Source: Cloacibacillus sp. (lineage in GTDB: Bacteria > Synergistota > Synergistia > Synergistales > Synergistaceae). Taken from it: DNA of 64,000 nt. The notes beneath the pieces were generated by a model. The model did not search any database. It saw only the letters and a program-made list of their open reading frames with translations, and was not told the DNA's origin. Below, one piece after another: positions 25,487 through 34,258 of this stretch. The position numbers and the translations under genes were made by a program. The number at the start of each line of letters is the position of its first letter. The stretch's first letter is position 1. The DNA lies in NCBI RefSeq assembly GCF_020860125.1, contig NZ_JAJBUX010000040.1:1-64000 (forward strand), in the 5' to 3' direction.

Positions 25487-26292
25487 CGCTGCCGTTTGAC
25501 GTCGCACCATTTTACTCAACAGACCCGAAAGAGATGCGCCGGCTGATACGTGAGAATGAGTGGACGTACCCCACCTCCGGTCTCTGCCACTGCCATGTGC
25601 AGGCGAACATGATTGTCCTGCCGAAGGAATGGGCCTATGATTTTCTGGTATTTGCCCAGCGCAACCCTAAGCCCTGCCCGATTCTGGATATCACGGAGCC
25701 GGGGCAGTGGGAGGCTAAACTGATCGCCCCCGGCTCGGACGTGCGCACGGACATTCCGAAATACCGCGTCTGGAAGAACGGCGAGCTTGTCGACGAACCA
25801 TCAGATGTCGTTAAATACTGGAAAGACGACCTTGTCGCCTTCCTGCTCGGCTGCTCCTTCAGCTTTGAGGGCGCGCTGCTGGAGGCGAACATCCCCATCC
25901 GCCATATCGACATGAACTGCAACGTGCCGATGTACGTCACGAACATTCAGAATCAACCGGCGGGCCGCCTCTCCGGGCCGATGGTCGTCAGCATGCGTCC
26001 GGTCAAGTACGCGCAGGTGCCGAAGGCGGTGCTCTCGACGGGTAGATTCCCCGCGGTGCACGGTGCGCCGGTGCATATCGGCGACCCCGCGGCGATCGGC
26101 ATCAAAGACGTCAACAAGCCAGACTTCGGCGATGCGGTAGAGATCCGCGACGGTGAGACGCCGGTCTTCTGGGCCTGCGGAGTGACGCCGCAGGCGGTGC
26201 TCATGAAGAGCAAACCGCCCTTCGCGATCACGCACGCCCCCGGCTACATGTTCATCGGTGACCCGAAAGACGTGGATTACGCGGTGTTTTAA
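25483..26292 (+). CDS. DUF1445 / putative hydro-lyase (YcsI family)
   Basis: A 269-residue cytoplasmic protein of the YcsI/D-glutamate cyclase-related family. Visible signatures: YPTSGLCHCHVQANMIVLPK (about 30-49), FCSFSFE-type core here LLGCSFSFEGALLEANI (about 124-140), GPMVVSMRPV (about 165-174) and HAPGYMFIGD (about 251-260). Members of this family are linked to pyroglutamate or D-glutamate chemistry; conversion of D-glutamate to D-pyroglutamate has been shown for a mitochondrial relative, but for this protein it is an inference from its place at the end of the pxp operon. Confidence 0.88.
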   Translation: MTLPFDVAPFYSTDPKEMRRLIRENEWTYPTSGLCHCHVQANMIVLPKEWAYDFLVFAQRNPKPCPILDITEPGQWEAKLIAPGSDVRTDIPKYRVWKNGELVDEPSDVVKYWKDDLVAFLLGCSFSFEGALLEANIPIRHIDMNCNVPMYVTNIQNQPAGRLSGPMVVSMRPVKYAQVPKAVLSTGRFPAVHGAPVHIGDPAAIGIKDVNKPDFGDAVEIRDGETPVFWACGVTPQAVLMKSKPPFAITHAPGYMFIGDPKDVDYAVF

Positions 26293-26363
26293 ATTAACAA
26301 AAATTAAGGTACGTTGCCGCTGAACTAAAGAAAAATGCATACACAAGCGGCGCTTTCATCAAA

Positions 26364-26405
26364 GTAAAACGGCGGTTCTCATGAGGGCTCGCCGTTTTAC
26401 TTTTT
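26364..26405 (+). terminator. Rho-independent terminator after the pxp operon
   Basis: A perfect 11-bp stem GTAAAACGGCG (26364-26374) with CGCCGTTTTAC (26390-26400), then five T. Confidence 0.88.
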
Positions 26406-26740
26406 CATCTATGCTATATAAGCATTAGTTGTCTTTCAATTGGCTGTGCTTTCCTATTTGCCCGACAAGTTTGATTAATTACCCTATTGTTTTGAAAAGC
26501 TCCTTAATACAAGGTCAATTCTAAATTTTATAGGTGATTTCTAAGGCTGTTTTGTCTGACATCCGACTATACCTTTTAGGTATAGCTGTTATTTTATATA
26601 TGTATTGGACAGTTGATAAACAAAAGGATAATCTATGTGCAAGAAATTAGATAATTAAATTTAAATATTAACAATAAGTTTATCCAAAAAATATGCATAG
26701 CAAAAAGATTATATCAATATTATCAAGCGGAGGGATGTAC
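26406..26740. other. AT-rich intergenic region before the dehydrogenase operon
   Basis: About 335 bp, strikingly more AT-rich than the DNA before it, with no credible gene on either strand. It marks the left edge of the AT-rich block that runs to about 36570 and presumably carries the promoter of the dehydrogenase operon. I could not pick out a convincing -35/-10 pair. Confidence 0.5.
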
Positions 26741-27865
26741 ATGGCTCTATCTGTACATACAGTTGATGCAGTGGTTGTTGGCGGAGGGATAATGGGCTGT
26801 GCCGCCGCCTATTATCTGCGTCTGGCAGGGATTTCGAAGGTTGCGGTCGTTGAAAGGGATTCACTGTGCAGCGGTTCCACCGGCAGGTGCGCGGGCGGGT
26901 TCCGTCAACAGTTCCCGACCATAAACGAATGCCGTCTTGCTAAGGATAGCATTAAAATGATTGAGACGTTGGAAGATGAACTGGAATACGATATGGAAGT
27001 TAGGCAGGGCGGCTATCTTGTCCTCTCGTATACTAAAGAGCACGCGAAAGACGCAAAAGAGAAAATTACGATGCAAAACAGCATCGGCATACCGGTAAGG
27101 TGGATGGAAGTACCGGAGATAGAAAGTTTTGCTCCATGGCTTAACAGTGAAGAGGGGTTTGTCGGTGCGGCTTTCTGCCCGACAGACGGCACGCTGAACC
27201 CCTTTAAGATGGCCTATGCATATGCGAAGAAATTCCAGAATCTTGGAGGCAAGGTTTACCAGCATACCGAGGTTAGGGAGATCAGGCGGCTTCCAGGAGG
27301 CGGTTTCAGAACTGTTACGACGAACGGAGAGTTTTGCAGTCCTTTGCTTTTCAACTGCGCCGGCGCCTATTCTGCTAAGATAGGGGAGATGCTAGGACAC
27401 GCCATTCCCATCGTTCCCCTTGCGCGCGAGAAGATAATCACCGAACCGGTCAAATACTTTCAGCCATTTCTCTGTAACTCGCCGCTTCACACACTTCATT
27501 TCAACCAGACTGCACACGGTTCCTTTCTTATGAGCTGCGCGAACATGAGCCTCAAACAGAGAGGGGATCTGCGCAACACGTGGCGTTTTACGCAGGAAAC
27601 GGCAGACGCCGTGGCTCGGCTGCTTCCCGTCCTGAAAAAAATCCGCATCGTGCGCCAATGGGCCGGATATTACGAGACGACTCCTGACGGCAGGCCTTTC
27701 ATTGGCGGCATAAAGGGGATAGATGGATTTTATCAGTCAGCCGGCTACAACGGACATGGCCTTATGCTGGCGCCCGCCGCGACAAAGGCGATTGTGGACG
27801 AGGCCCTCGGCGGGACAGTTCCGGAATGGTACGGGGCTTTTGCGATGTCACGTGTAGAAAAATGA
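26741..27865 (+). CDS. FAD-dependent amine/amino-acid dehydrogenase beta subunit (DAO fold)
   Basis: About 374 residues, similar to sarcosine oxidase beta, HcnC and dye-linked proline dehydrogenase beta. The ATG at 26741 was chosen because GCGGAGGG ends six bases upstream. The FAD Rossmann motif is VVVGGGIMGCAAAYYL (about 9-24), followed by ERDSLCSGSTGRCAGGFRQQ (about 37-56) and the closing motif YYETTPDGRPFIGGIKG ... FYQSAGYNGHGLMLAP (about 305-345). It should carry the substrate-oxidising site. The electron-transfer subunits are encoded at 29040-31229. Substrate unknown; a secondary or primary amino acid is likely. Confidence 0.85.
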   Translation: MALSVHTVDAVVVGGGIMGCAAAYYLRLAGISKVAVVERDSLCSGSTGRCAGGFRQQFPTINECRLAKDSIKMIETLEDELEYDMEVRQGGYLVLSYTKEHAKDAKEKITMQNSIGIPVRWMEVPEIESFAPWLNSEEGFVGAAFCPTDGTLNPFKMAYAYAKKFQNLGGKVYQHTEVREIRRLPGGGFRTVTTNGEFCSPLLFNCAGAYSAKIGEMLGHAIPIVPLAREKIITEPVKYFQPFLCNSPLHTLHFNQTAHGSFLMSCANMSLKQRGDLRNTWRFTQETADAVARLLPVLKKIRIVRQWAGYYETTPDGRPFIGGIKGIDGFYQSAGYNGHGLMLAPAATKAIVDEALGGTVPEWYGAFAMSRVEK

Positions 27866-27898
27866 GAAAAAACATATATTTAAAAGGAGTGCATTAAA

Positions 27899-29008
27899 AT
27901 GACAAAAATCACAAAGATAGAAATATTCTCACTGGTTGCAAAATTCAAAAAACCCTTCAGCTTTTCGGGTATAACGCGGACAAGTTCCAAAAATATCATC
28001 ATCAAAATCAATACTGACGAAGGTGTATACGGCATTGGCGAAGCCTGCCCCGTGCCTGGCATGTCAGGAGAAACGAGTGCCTCGATATGCTCTGTCATCC
28101 GTGAATTTATCGCACCGCTGCTTTCCGGTGCCGATCCGCTTCAAATATCCGTTCTTATGTCGAAGATAGACAAGGCCGTGGGCGGCAACGTTGTCGCCAA
28201 AGCTGGAATTAACATCGCGCTTTATGACCTGGCCGGAAAATTGCTCGGCGTTCCCGTCTATACACTGCTGGGTGGTAAATTCCGAGACTATGTGGATATT
28301 AATGGTTCGGTGGGGCTTGGCACAGCCGACGAGATGACGGCTACGGCTGAAGAACAGATGGAAGAGGCAGGAGTGCGCTACATAAAACTTTACTGTGGCC
28401 GCGATGATGTTGACAAAGATGTCAAAAAATTAAAAGAGATCATCAGGCGCATAGGCGGCAGGGCGAGGGTGTTCCTTGACGTCAACCAGCAATGGACGCC
28501 GAAGGCGGCCATTCAAGCGATACGAGCCCTGGAAGAGGAAAACCTCCTTTATGTCGAGCAGCCGACGCCAAAATGGGATTACGCGGGAATGCGCCAGGTT
28601 TGCGAAGCGGTTGAGACACCGATCGCAGCTGACGAAGCGGTATTCTATACCACGGATATTACGAACCTCGCGCTTCATCGGGCGGCAGACATCATCACTA
28701 TATACGCGCTGAAACCCGGCGGCGTCAAAAAAGGTTACGAGTCGATCATGCTTTCGGCGGCGTTGGGAATGGAATGCTTTATCGGCAGTTACCTTGAGCT
28801 TGGCGTTGGCACCGCCGCGGGAATACACCTTTCCGCCGCTATACCATCACTGAAATATCCCTGCTATATGTTCGGACCGTTAAAGTATGAATTTGACGTC
28901 CTTAAAGAGGATTTGGAGATAAAAGATGGCAGGGTCAAGGTTCCGGACGGTCCGGGGCTGGGAATTGATATCGACGAGGACAGATTACGTTTGATGATGG
29001 TGGAATAG
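27899..29008 (+). CDS. Enolase-superfamily enzyme (muconate-lactonizing/dipeptide-epimerase-like)
   Basis: A 369-residue protein with the capping domain plus TIM barrel of the mandelate racemase/MLE superfamily. Metal ligands are visible as D194 (with N196, DVNQQW), E220 (YVEQPTP) and D245 (AADEAVF); the acid/base Lys on the far side is K272 (LKPGGVK). On the other face the usual KxK pair reads K163-Leu-Tyr165 (YIKLYCG), so the second catalytic lysine is a tyrosine. Such a change suggests a one-base mechanism or a different reaction (dehydration or lactonisation) rather than simple epimerisation. It sits inside the dehydrogenase operon and may prepare its substrate. Confidence 0.82.
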   Translation: MTKITKIEIFSLVAKFKKPFSFSGITRTSSKNIIIKINTDEGVYGIGEACPVPGMSGETSASICSVIREFIAPLLSGADPLQISVLMSKIDKAVGGNVVAKAGINIALYDLAGKLLGVPVYTLLGGKFRDYVDINGSVGLGTADEMTATAEEQMEEAGVRYIKLYCGRDDVDKDVKKLKEIIRRIGGRARVFLDVNQQWTPKAAIQAIRALEEENLLYVEQPTPKWDYAGMRQVCEAVETPIAADEAVFYTTDITNLALHRAADIITIYALKPGGVKKGYESIMLSAALGMECFIGSYLELGVGTAAGIHLSAAIPSLKYPCYMFGPLKYEFDVLKEDLEIKDGRVKVPDGPGLGIDIDEDRLRLMMVE

Positions 29009-29039
29009 AAAAGCTGCGGAAGAAAAGAGGGGATGACGA

Positions 29040-29351
29040 ATGAGGATAACTGAACATCCGATTCTTGAATTTAAACGTGATGAAAAACTGACCTTTTACT
29101 ATAACGGCCAAGCGATAGATGCGTACAAAGGAGAGACCGTCGCCGCAGCGCTCCATGCTGCGGGAGTGCGCAAATTCGGTGAGAGTCCGGAGCTGCATCA
29201 CCCGCGTGGGCTGTTTTGTGCCATAGGAAACTGTTCCTCTTGTTTTATGACCGTTGACGGTGAGGCAAATGTGCGCGTATGTGTCACACATGTTAAAGAT
29301 GGCATGAAAGTAGAGGAACAGAGGGGAAAGGGGTGCGTTTGGAATGGTTGA
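29040..29351 (+). CDS. 2Fe-2S ferredoxin-like subunit of the dehydrogenase (HcnA/SoxA N-terminal type)
   Basis: A 103-residue protein corresponding to the N-terminal domain of sarcosine oxidase alpha/HcnA. A beta-grasp start (LTFYYNGQAIDAYKGETVAA) and a cysteine set HHPRGLFCAIGNCSSCFMTV followed by a later C (VRVCVTHV) bind one 2Fe-2S cluster. It overlaps the next gene by 8 bp. It should pass electrons between the FAD subunits. Confidence 0.85.
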   Translation: MRITEHPILEFKRDEKLTFYYNGQAIDAYKGETVAAALHAAGVRKFGESPELHHPRGLFCAIGNCSSCFMTVDGEANVRVCVTHVKDGMKVEEQRGKGCVWNG

Positions 29352-30462
29352 CGTCGAAATACTCGTTGTTGGCGGCGGCCCGGCCGGTTTGTCCGCGGCA
29401 AAAGCCGCCGCATCTCTGGGAGCGACTGTCGTAGTATGCGAGAGGGACGAGATGCCTGGCGGACAGCTCGTAAAACAGACGCATAAGTTTTTTGGTTCAG
29501 AAAAACAGTGCGCAGGCGAACGCGGCATACATATAGGACAAAAACTGCTCGCAGACGTAAGAGCTGACAAAAATATCACGCTGCTGACCGACGCCGCCGC
29601 CATTGGAATGTACGAGGACGGTGTGGTGGGATTACTTCATCACGGCATGTTTGTCAAGTACAGGCCTAAGCGATTGATCATCGCCACCGGAGCCTCAGAA
29701 AAATTCCTTGCCTTCAACGGCAACGATCTGCCGGGAATATACGGAGCTGGAGCCGTGCAAACTCTCATGAACGTAGCGGGTGTGAAGCCGGCGGAACGGG
29801 TGCTTATGGTAGGTTCGGGAAATATCGGTCTTATCGTGTCCTATCAGCTTAAGCAGGCTGGGGTAGAGGTGGCGGCAGTAATCGAGGCCGCGCCGAAAAT
29901 CGGCGGATACCTTGTTCACGCATCAAAGATACGCAGGGCTGGTATTCCCATCCTGACGGGCTGGACAATATGCGAAGCCTATGGCGATGGGCAGGTGGAG
30001 GGGGCACGGATATGCAGGCTAGACGAGAAATGGCAGCCTATTCCTGGTACTGTGAGAGACGTTAAATGCGACGTAATCTGCCTGGCCGTAGGCTTGAGCC
30101 CGTTGACGGAGCTCTGCTGGCAGGCCGAGTGTGAAATGAAGTTTGTCAGGGAACTATCCGGCCATGTTCCGGTAACTGACAGGAATCTGGAGACGACCCA
30201 TAAAGGGATATACGCCTCCGGAGACGTCAGCGGCATAGAGGAGGCCTCCTCAGCGATGGTAGAGGGAAAACTTGCCGGATATGCCGCCGCCGAAAGTCTG
30301 GGATACGGTTCAGATCGTGCCGCTGCACTAAAAGAAAAAGCCAGGAGCGAACTTGACGAACTCCGTGCCGGCCCGATGGGGGCTAAGATTAGACAGGGAA
30401 TTGAAACTATGGAATCAAAGGGAGGAAAAGTCCATGTTAATCTCGACCGGTATTCCTGTTAA
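29344..30462 (+). CDS. FAD/NAD-type electron-transfer subunit (HcnB-like)
   Basis: A 372-residue two-dinucleotide-binding-domain flavoprotein. N-terminal FAD site ILVVGGGPAGLSAAKAAASL (5-24), second Rossmann motif VLMVGSGNIGLIVSYQL (about 152-168) and a closing motif GIYASGDVSGIEEAS (about 288-302). HcnB and sarcosine oxidase alpha relatives carry a C-terminal BFD-type 2Fe-2S domain; here that part is absent and is encoded separately at 30927. Coupled to both neighbours by overlaps (8 and 29 bp). Confidence 0.85.
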   Translation: MVDVEILVVGGGPAGLSAAKAAASLGATVVVCERDEMPGGQLVKQTHKFFGSEKQCAGERGIHIGQKLLADVRADKNITLLTDAAAIGMYEDGVVGLLHHGMFVKYRPKRLIIATGASEKFLAFNGNDLPGIYGAGAVQTLMNVAGVKPAERVLMVGSGNIGLIVSYQLKQAGVEVAAVIEAAPKIGGYLVHASKIRRAGIPILTGWTICEAYGDGQVEGARICRLDEKWQPIPGTVRDVKCDVICLAVGLSPLTELCWQAECEMKFVRELSGHVPVTDRNLETTHKGIYASGDVSGIEEASSAMVEGKLAGYAAAESLGYGSDRAAALKEKARSELDELRAGPMGAKIRQGIETMESKGGKVHVNLDRYSC

Positions 30463-30937
30463 AGAGGATCTGGAAAAAGCGCGTCCCTCCGCAGAGCGTT
30501 TGGTAAAAGGGCCTGTGGCGATGGTTGAATGTTTTCAAGAGATACCGTGTAACCCCTGCGTTGCCGCCTGTGCACGCAAGGCTATCTCGATGTCCGGCGG
30601 CATTAACTCCGTGCCGGAGGTGGATTTTGAAAAATGTACCGGCTGCTCTATGTGTATCACACACTGTCCTGGGCTGGCGATTTTTGTCATTGACCAGAGC
30701 TACAGCGACGCTTTTGCCCTTGTAAAAATTCCATTCGAATACGTCCCTGTGCCTAAGGCGGGGCAGTTTGTAGTAGGACTTGACCGGTCTGGAGAAGAGC
30801 TGGGTTGGTTCCACGTCAACAGAATCACATCCGGAGGTAGAAAGAACATGACCAACGTGATAGCGTTGGAAGTGCCAAAGGGTCTCTCTATGGAAGTGCG
30901 CGATATCAAAGTCGGAGGTTACCGAGATGTCGAATAA
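30434..30937 (+). CDS. 4Fe-4S ferredoxin-type subunit
   Basis: A 167-residue protein; the ATG at 30434 was chosen because GGAGG stands at 30421-30425. Two cluster motifs can be seen: CFQEIPCNPCVAACARKAI (about 34-52) and CTGCSMCITHCPGLAIF (about 69-85). The C-terminal half is a small beta domain (PFEYVPVPKAGQFVVGLDR). It overlaps the BFD gene by 11 bp. It presumably connects the flavoprotein subunits to an external acceptor such as ferredoxin or quinone. Such a subunit is not part of classical sarcosine oxidase. Confidence 0.8.
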   Translation: MLISTGIPVKEDLEKARPSAERLVKGPVAMVECFQEIPCNPCVAACARKAISMSGGINSVPEVDFEKCTGCSMCITHCPGLAIFVIDQSYSDAFALVKIPFEYVPVPKAGQFVVGLDRSGEELGWFHVNRITSGGRKNMTNVIALEVPKGLSMEVRDIKVGGYRDVE

Positions 30938-31229
30938 CAATGAGACGATCATCTGCCGCTGCGAAGATATCACAGTCGAGCGCATCCGTGAGTGTATAGC
31001 AGCAGGATGCACAACGATAAATGAGATCAAGCGCGAGACCCGTGCCGGCATGGGCCCCTGCCAGGGACGTACCTGCCGTATGCTGATTGCCCAGGAGCTT
31101 AGCTGTGCCTATAACATCCCGCTTGACGAGGTATTGTTGCCGACATTCCGCATACCGGCTGTCGCCGTGAGTATTGAGGTGATGGCGGAAGCAAAGGTTG
31201 CGGACGACGGTATAGTTAGTATTCCTTAG
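30927..31229 (+). CDS. BFD-like 2Fe-2S protein
   Basis: A 100-residue protein with the bacterioferritin-associated-ferredoxin fold: Cys spacing IICRCEDI ... GPCQGRTCRM (C-x-C then C-x4-C) about 32 residues apart. This domain is normally the C-terminus of HcnB/sarcosine oxidase alpha; here it is a free subunit. Last gene of the dehydrogenase block; 120 bp separate it from the TRAP genes. Confidence 0.85.
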   Translation: MSNNNETIICRCEDITVERIRECIAAGCTTINEIKRETRAGMGPCQGRTCRMLIAQELSCAYNIPLDEVLLPTFRIPAVAVSIEVMAEAKVADDGIVSIP

Positions 31230-31348
31230 GCATTAGGCTATAAAAACCTTGACGAAAGATGCAGATTTTAAATATCGTTATTAAAAGAAAAAGTTCTCAT
31301 CCTGTTTTTACTTAACCTGCCAACGCTATATTTAGGGGGGAGTTTGTA

Positions 31349-31882
31349 GTGTCTAACATCAGTTTTTTGGAAAATTTTCTTAAGGGTATGAAGCGTATTC
31401 AAGATCTCCTTGGAACAGTGCTGTTAGTAGCGGTAACTTTACTTGTTTTTTGTCAAGTTATCCTCCGCTATTGTCTTCACATGCCATTAATGGGGATAGA
31501 GGAACTTTTGATGTTGCCTACAATATGGCTGTACATGATCGGGTCGGCAAATGCCTCTCTTGGAAGAAGCCACATAGAGTGTGGTATTGCTACTTTATAT
31601 ATAAAAACCCCTCGTGGTATGTGTATATTTAAAATAATACGCAACTTTATTTCAGTAATAGTAGGAGGATGGCTGCTTCGTTGGGCGTTCTGGCTTCTTC
31701 AATATAGTTTCCGAATGGGCAAAGAAAGTCCGTTGTTGTTTATTCCAATGGAATATGTTGAAAGCGCCGTGTTCGTAGGGTTTTTATTAATGTGGTTGTA
31801 TACGATTATTGAACTTATAGAAAATCTTACTCACTTGCTTAATAAAGATTTTGCTTCTTACATGAGAGAGGAGGAAATATAA
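31349..31882 (+). CDS. TRAP transporter small membrane subunit (DctQ type)
   Basis: A 177-residue protein with four hydrophobic helices and the DctQ pattern: a first helix about 20-42 (LLGTVLLVAVTLLVFCQVIL), RYCLHMPLMGIEELL, then SANASLGRSHIECGI at about 63-77. A GGGGGGAG site lies before the start. The next gene starts directly after its stop. Together with DctM and DctP it forms a Na+-driven tripartite importer. Confidence 0.85.
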   Translation: MSNISFLENFLKGMKRIQDLLGTVLLVAVTLLVFCQVILRYCLHMPLMGIEELLMLPTIWLYMIGSANASLGRSHIECGIATLYIKTPRGMCIFKIIRNFISVIVGGWLLRWAFWLLQYSFRMGKESPLLFIPMEYVESAVFVGFLLMWLYTIIELIENLTHLLNKDFASYMREEEI

Positions 31883-33181
31883 ATGCTGGGAGTTTTCTTT
31901 GCTGGTGTAGGCATAATGTTAGCTGTGCTAATGCTCAGTGTTCCGCTGCCATATTGCTTTGGTGGAGCCCTTGCTTTTATGGCTGTTTTTGGAGATGTCT
32001 CAATGAAGAGTATGATGCTTTGGGCTATTCCGCAGATTACCAGCCAAGTATTGCTGGCTAGCCCATTGTTTATCCTCTCCGGTTCGTTAATGGGATCTAG
32101 CGGCATAGCAACGCAGTTGCTGAATTTCATAGAAATTTTCACGGGGAGGGCAAAGAGTGCACTTGGAGCTGTCAGCGCGATAACTTGCGCAGTTATTGGA
32201 GCCATCTCAGGAAGCGGTTATACTGGCATAGCGGCTATTGGACCAATAATGATTCCTAGAATGGTTTCCATGGGATATTCCCGCGGGTACTCTACCGCAC
32301 TTGTTACGGCAGCTTCTATTTTAGGGCTATTGATTCCTCCTAGCGTCAATATGATTCTCTATGGATGGGTTACGGAAACTTCAATACTTGCCTGCTTTCT
32401 TTCAACATTAGGCCCAGGAGTGTTTATATGCCTGCTAATGTGTATAATAAATGCCTACGTGGTTAGAAACGTCAATATTTCTCTACCGACCAAAGAAGAG
32501 GTAAAGCAAAAGAGGAAGGAATTTATACCACGAACGGCAGCAGCTTTTCCAGCTTTGATGATGCCGGTGATTATACTTGGAGGAATTTACGGTGGTGTAT
32601 TTACAGCAACCGAGGCGGCTGCCGTATCAGCTGTTTATGCTGTGCCAGTGGGGCTCTTTATTTACAAAGGGCTAAAAGGCAGGACTCTTTATAAATCAAT
32701 TTGCGATTCTACCACGTCCATCGGGGCGGTGATGGGAATGATTTTTTGTGGGCTAATGCTTGGCCAGGTTTATGCTTTTATGCAGATACCTGAAAAATTA
32801 GCCTCGCTAATACTTGGCGTGACCACGAATAAATTCTTCCTGCTCATGCTTATAAACATATTCCTACTTTTTGTAGGAATGGTGATGAGCGATACGATGG
32901 GGATTCTGCTTTGCGCTCCACTACTTTTGCCGATAGTGAAAAGCATCGGCATTGATCCTATACATTTTGCCGCAATAATGGGCACAAATCTGGCGATGGG
33001 AGGGATTACTCCGCCGTATGCGAGTATCCTATATTTTGGTATGAAAATAGGAGATTGCACCTTTGCAGAGGTTTTGAAACCTATTCTAATGATGATTTGT
33101 TTTGCTTATATACCAGGGATTCTTTTAGCTACATATTGGGAACCATTGTCGATGTACCTTCCGAGGCTACTCGGGTACTAA
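31883..33181 (+). CDS. TRAP transporter large membrane subunit (DctM type)
   Basis: A 432-residue, 12-helix protein. Family motifs include SPLFILSGSLMGSSGIATQL (about 58-77), GAISGSGYTGIAAIGPIMIP (about 111-130), ILGLLIPPSVNMILYG (about 146-161) and GMVMSDTMGILLCAPLLLPI (about 332-351). AGGAGG at about 31870 serves as ribosome binding site. This gene and its neighbours are visibly AT-rich compared with the rest of the window. Confidence 0.92.
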   Translation: MLGVFFAGVGIMLAVLMLSVPLPYCFGGALAFMAVFGDVSMKSMMLWAIPQITSQVLLASPLFILSGSLMGSSGIATQLLNFIEIFTGRAKSALGAVSAITCAVIGAISGSGYTGIAAIGPIMIPRMVSMGYSRGYSTALVTAASILGLLIPPSVNMILYGWVTETSILACFLSTLGPGVFICLLMCIINAYVVRNVNISLPTKEEVKQKRKEFIPRTAAAFPALMMPVIILGGIYGGVFTATEAAAVSAVYAVPVGLFIYKGLKGRTLYKSICDSTTSIGAVMGMIFCGLMLGQVYAFMQIPEKLASLILGVTTNKFFLLMLINIFLLFVGMVMSDTMGILLCAPLLLPIVKSIGIDPIHFAAIMGTNLAMGGITPPYASILYFGMKIGDCTFAEVLKPILMMICFAYIPGILLATYWEPLSMYLPRLLGY

Positions 33182-33212
33182 TAATACACCATATTGAAGG
33201 AGGTATTTTATT

Positions 33213-34232
33213 ATGAAAAAGTCTATCAAATCGGTACTAGTTATGCTTGCTGTAGCTGTAATGCTCGTTTCATCGACCACGGCTATATTTGCGAAAGATT
33301 GGAAGCTTTCACATACGAGGCCAACAGGTACACCATTGGACAATGATGCAAAATATTTTGTAGATAACGTGAAGAAAGTAACTAATGGGAGGATTAATAT
33401 AGTTGTATTCCCAGCTAGCCAACTTGGAGATTATACTGTTGTACAAGAGAGACTTTCCATCGGTGATGTGGAAATGATGCTTTGTTGCCCATCTTCAACG
33501 GTAGATAAAAGACTTGCATTGACAACTATGCCATATCTGGCAACAAGCTGGGAGGAGTTGGAGTATCTTTATAATAAAGATGGTGGTGAAGCGCGTAAAA
33601 TAATTGCGGAAATCCTCGATAAACAGGATATTCATCTTTTAGGGATATGGCCAGCTCTTTGTTCCGGCATAGGATTCACGAAGGAACCTAAAAGCCCTGG
33701 TGATCCTAATGTGCAAAAAAATCTTAAAATACGGGTCATGCCACTCAAAGTTTCTGAATTGACTGGTGAGGCGCTTGGTTATATGGCGACGCCGCTTGCT
33801 TTTGGGGATATCTTCACCGCTCTTCAAACAGGAATGATTGATGGAGTTATTGGAACTGGTCCAGAAGGAAATTGGTCTCAGTATCGCGATCTCATTAAAT
33901 ACTATTGCGATCAAAAGATATTCTATGAAGTTTTCCCGTTTATGATTAATAAGTCTATTTGGAATAGCTTGTCCAAAGAAGATCGTAATGCGCTTACGAA
34001 GATAGCCGATAGTATGGAAGAGAAACGCTGGGATGAAGTAGCTAAAGAACATAATATGTATATTAAAAAGCTTAGAGAAAATGGGACAAAGATAGTTACT
34101 TTCACCACAGGAGAGCTGGATATCATGCGGAAAAAAGTACAAGAAAAAGTATGGCCAAGTATTCCTAAGGAATTTCCGCCTGATCTTCAAAAAAGGATCA
34201 TTGATTCTCTCTCAAAAATGAAAAAACAGTAA
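33213..34232 (+). CDS. TRAP transporter substrate-binding protein (DctP type)
   Basis: A 339-residue periplasmic binding protein with a signal peptide (MKKSIKSVLVMLAVAVMLVS, cut after about IFA at 27). TRAP features: LSHTRPTGTPLDNDAKYFVD (about 33-52), FPASQLGDYTVVQERL (about 68-83), the conserved Arg in KNLKIRVMPLKVSEL (about 176) that usually holds a carboxylate, and ALQTGMIDGVIGTGP (about 206-220). The substrate is thus probably a carboxylic or amino acid. Strong AAGGAGG site. Confidence 0.92.
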   Translation: MKKSIKSVLVMLAVAVMLVSSTTAIFAKDWKLSHTRPTGTPLDNDAKYFVDNVKKVTNGRINIVVFPASQLGDYTVVQERLSIGDVEMMLCCPSSTVDKRLALTTMPYLATSWEELEYLYNKDGGEARKIIAEILDKQDIHLLGIWPALCSGIGFTKEPKSPGDPNVQKNLKIRVMPLKVSELTGEALGYMATPLAFGDIFTALQTGMIDGVIGTGPEGNWSQYRDLIKYYCDQKIFYEVFPFMINKSIWNSLSKEDRNALTKIADSMEEKRWDEVAKEHNMYIKKLRENGTKIVTFTTGELDIMRKKVQEKVWPSIPKEFPPDLQKRIIDSLSKMKKQ

Positions 34233-34258
34233 AAACATATAGATTAGGAGGAATGACG

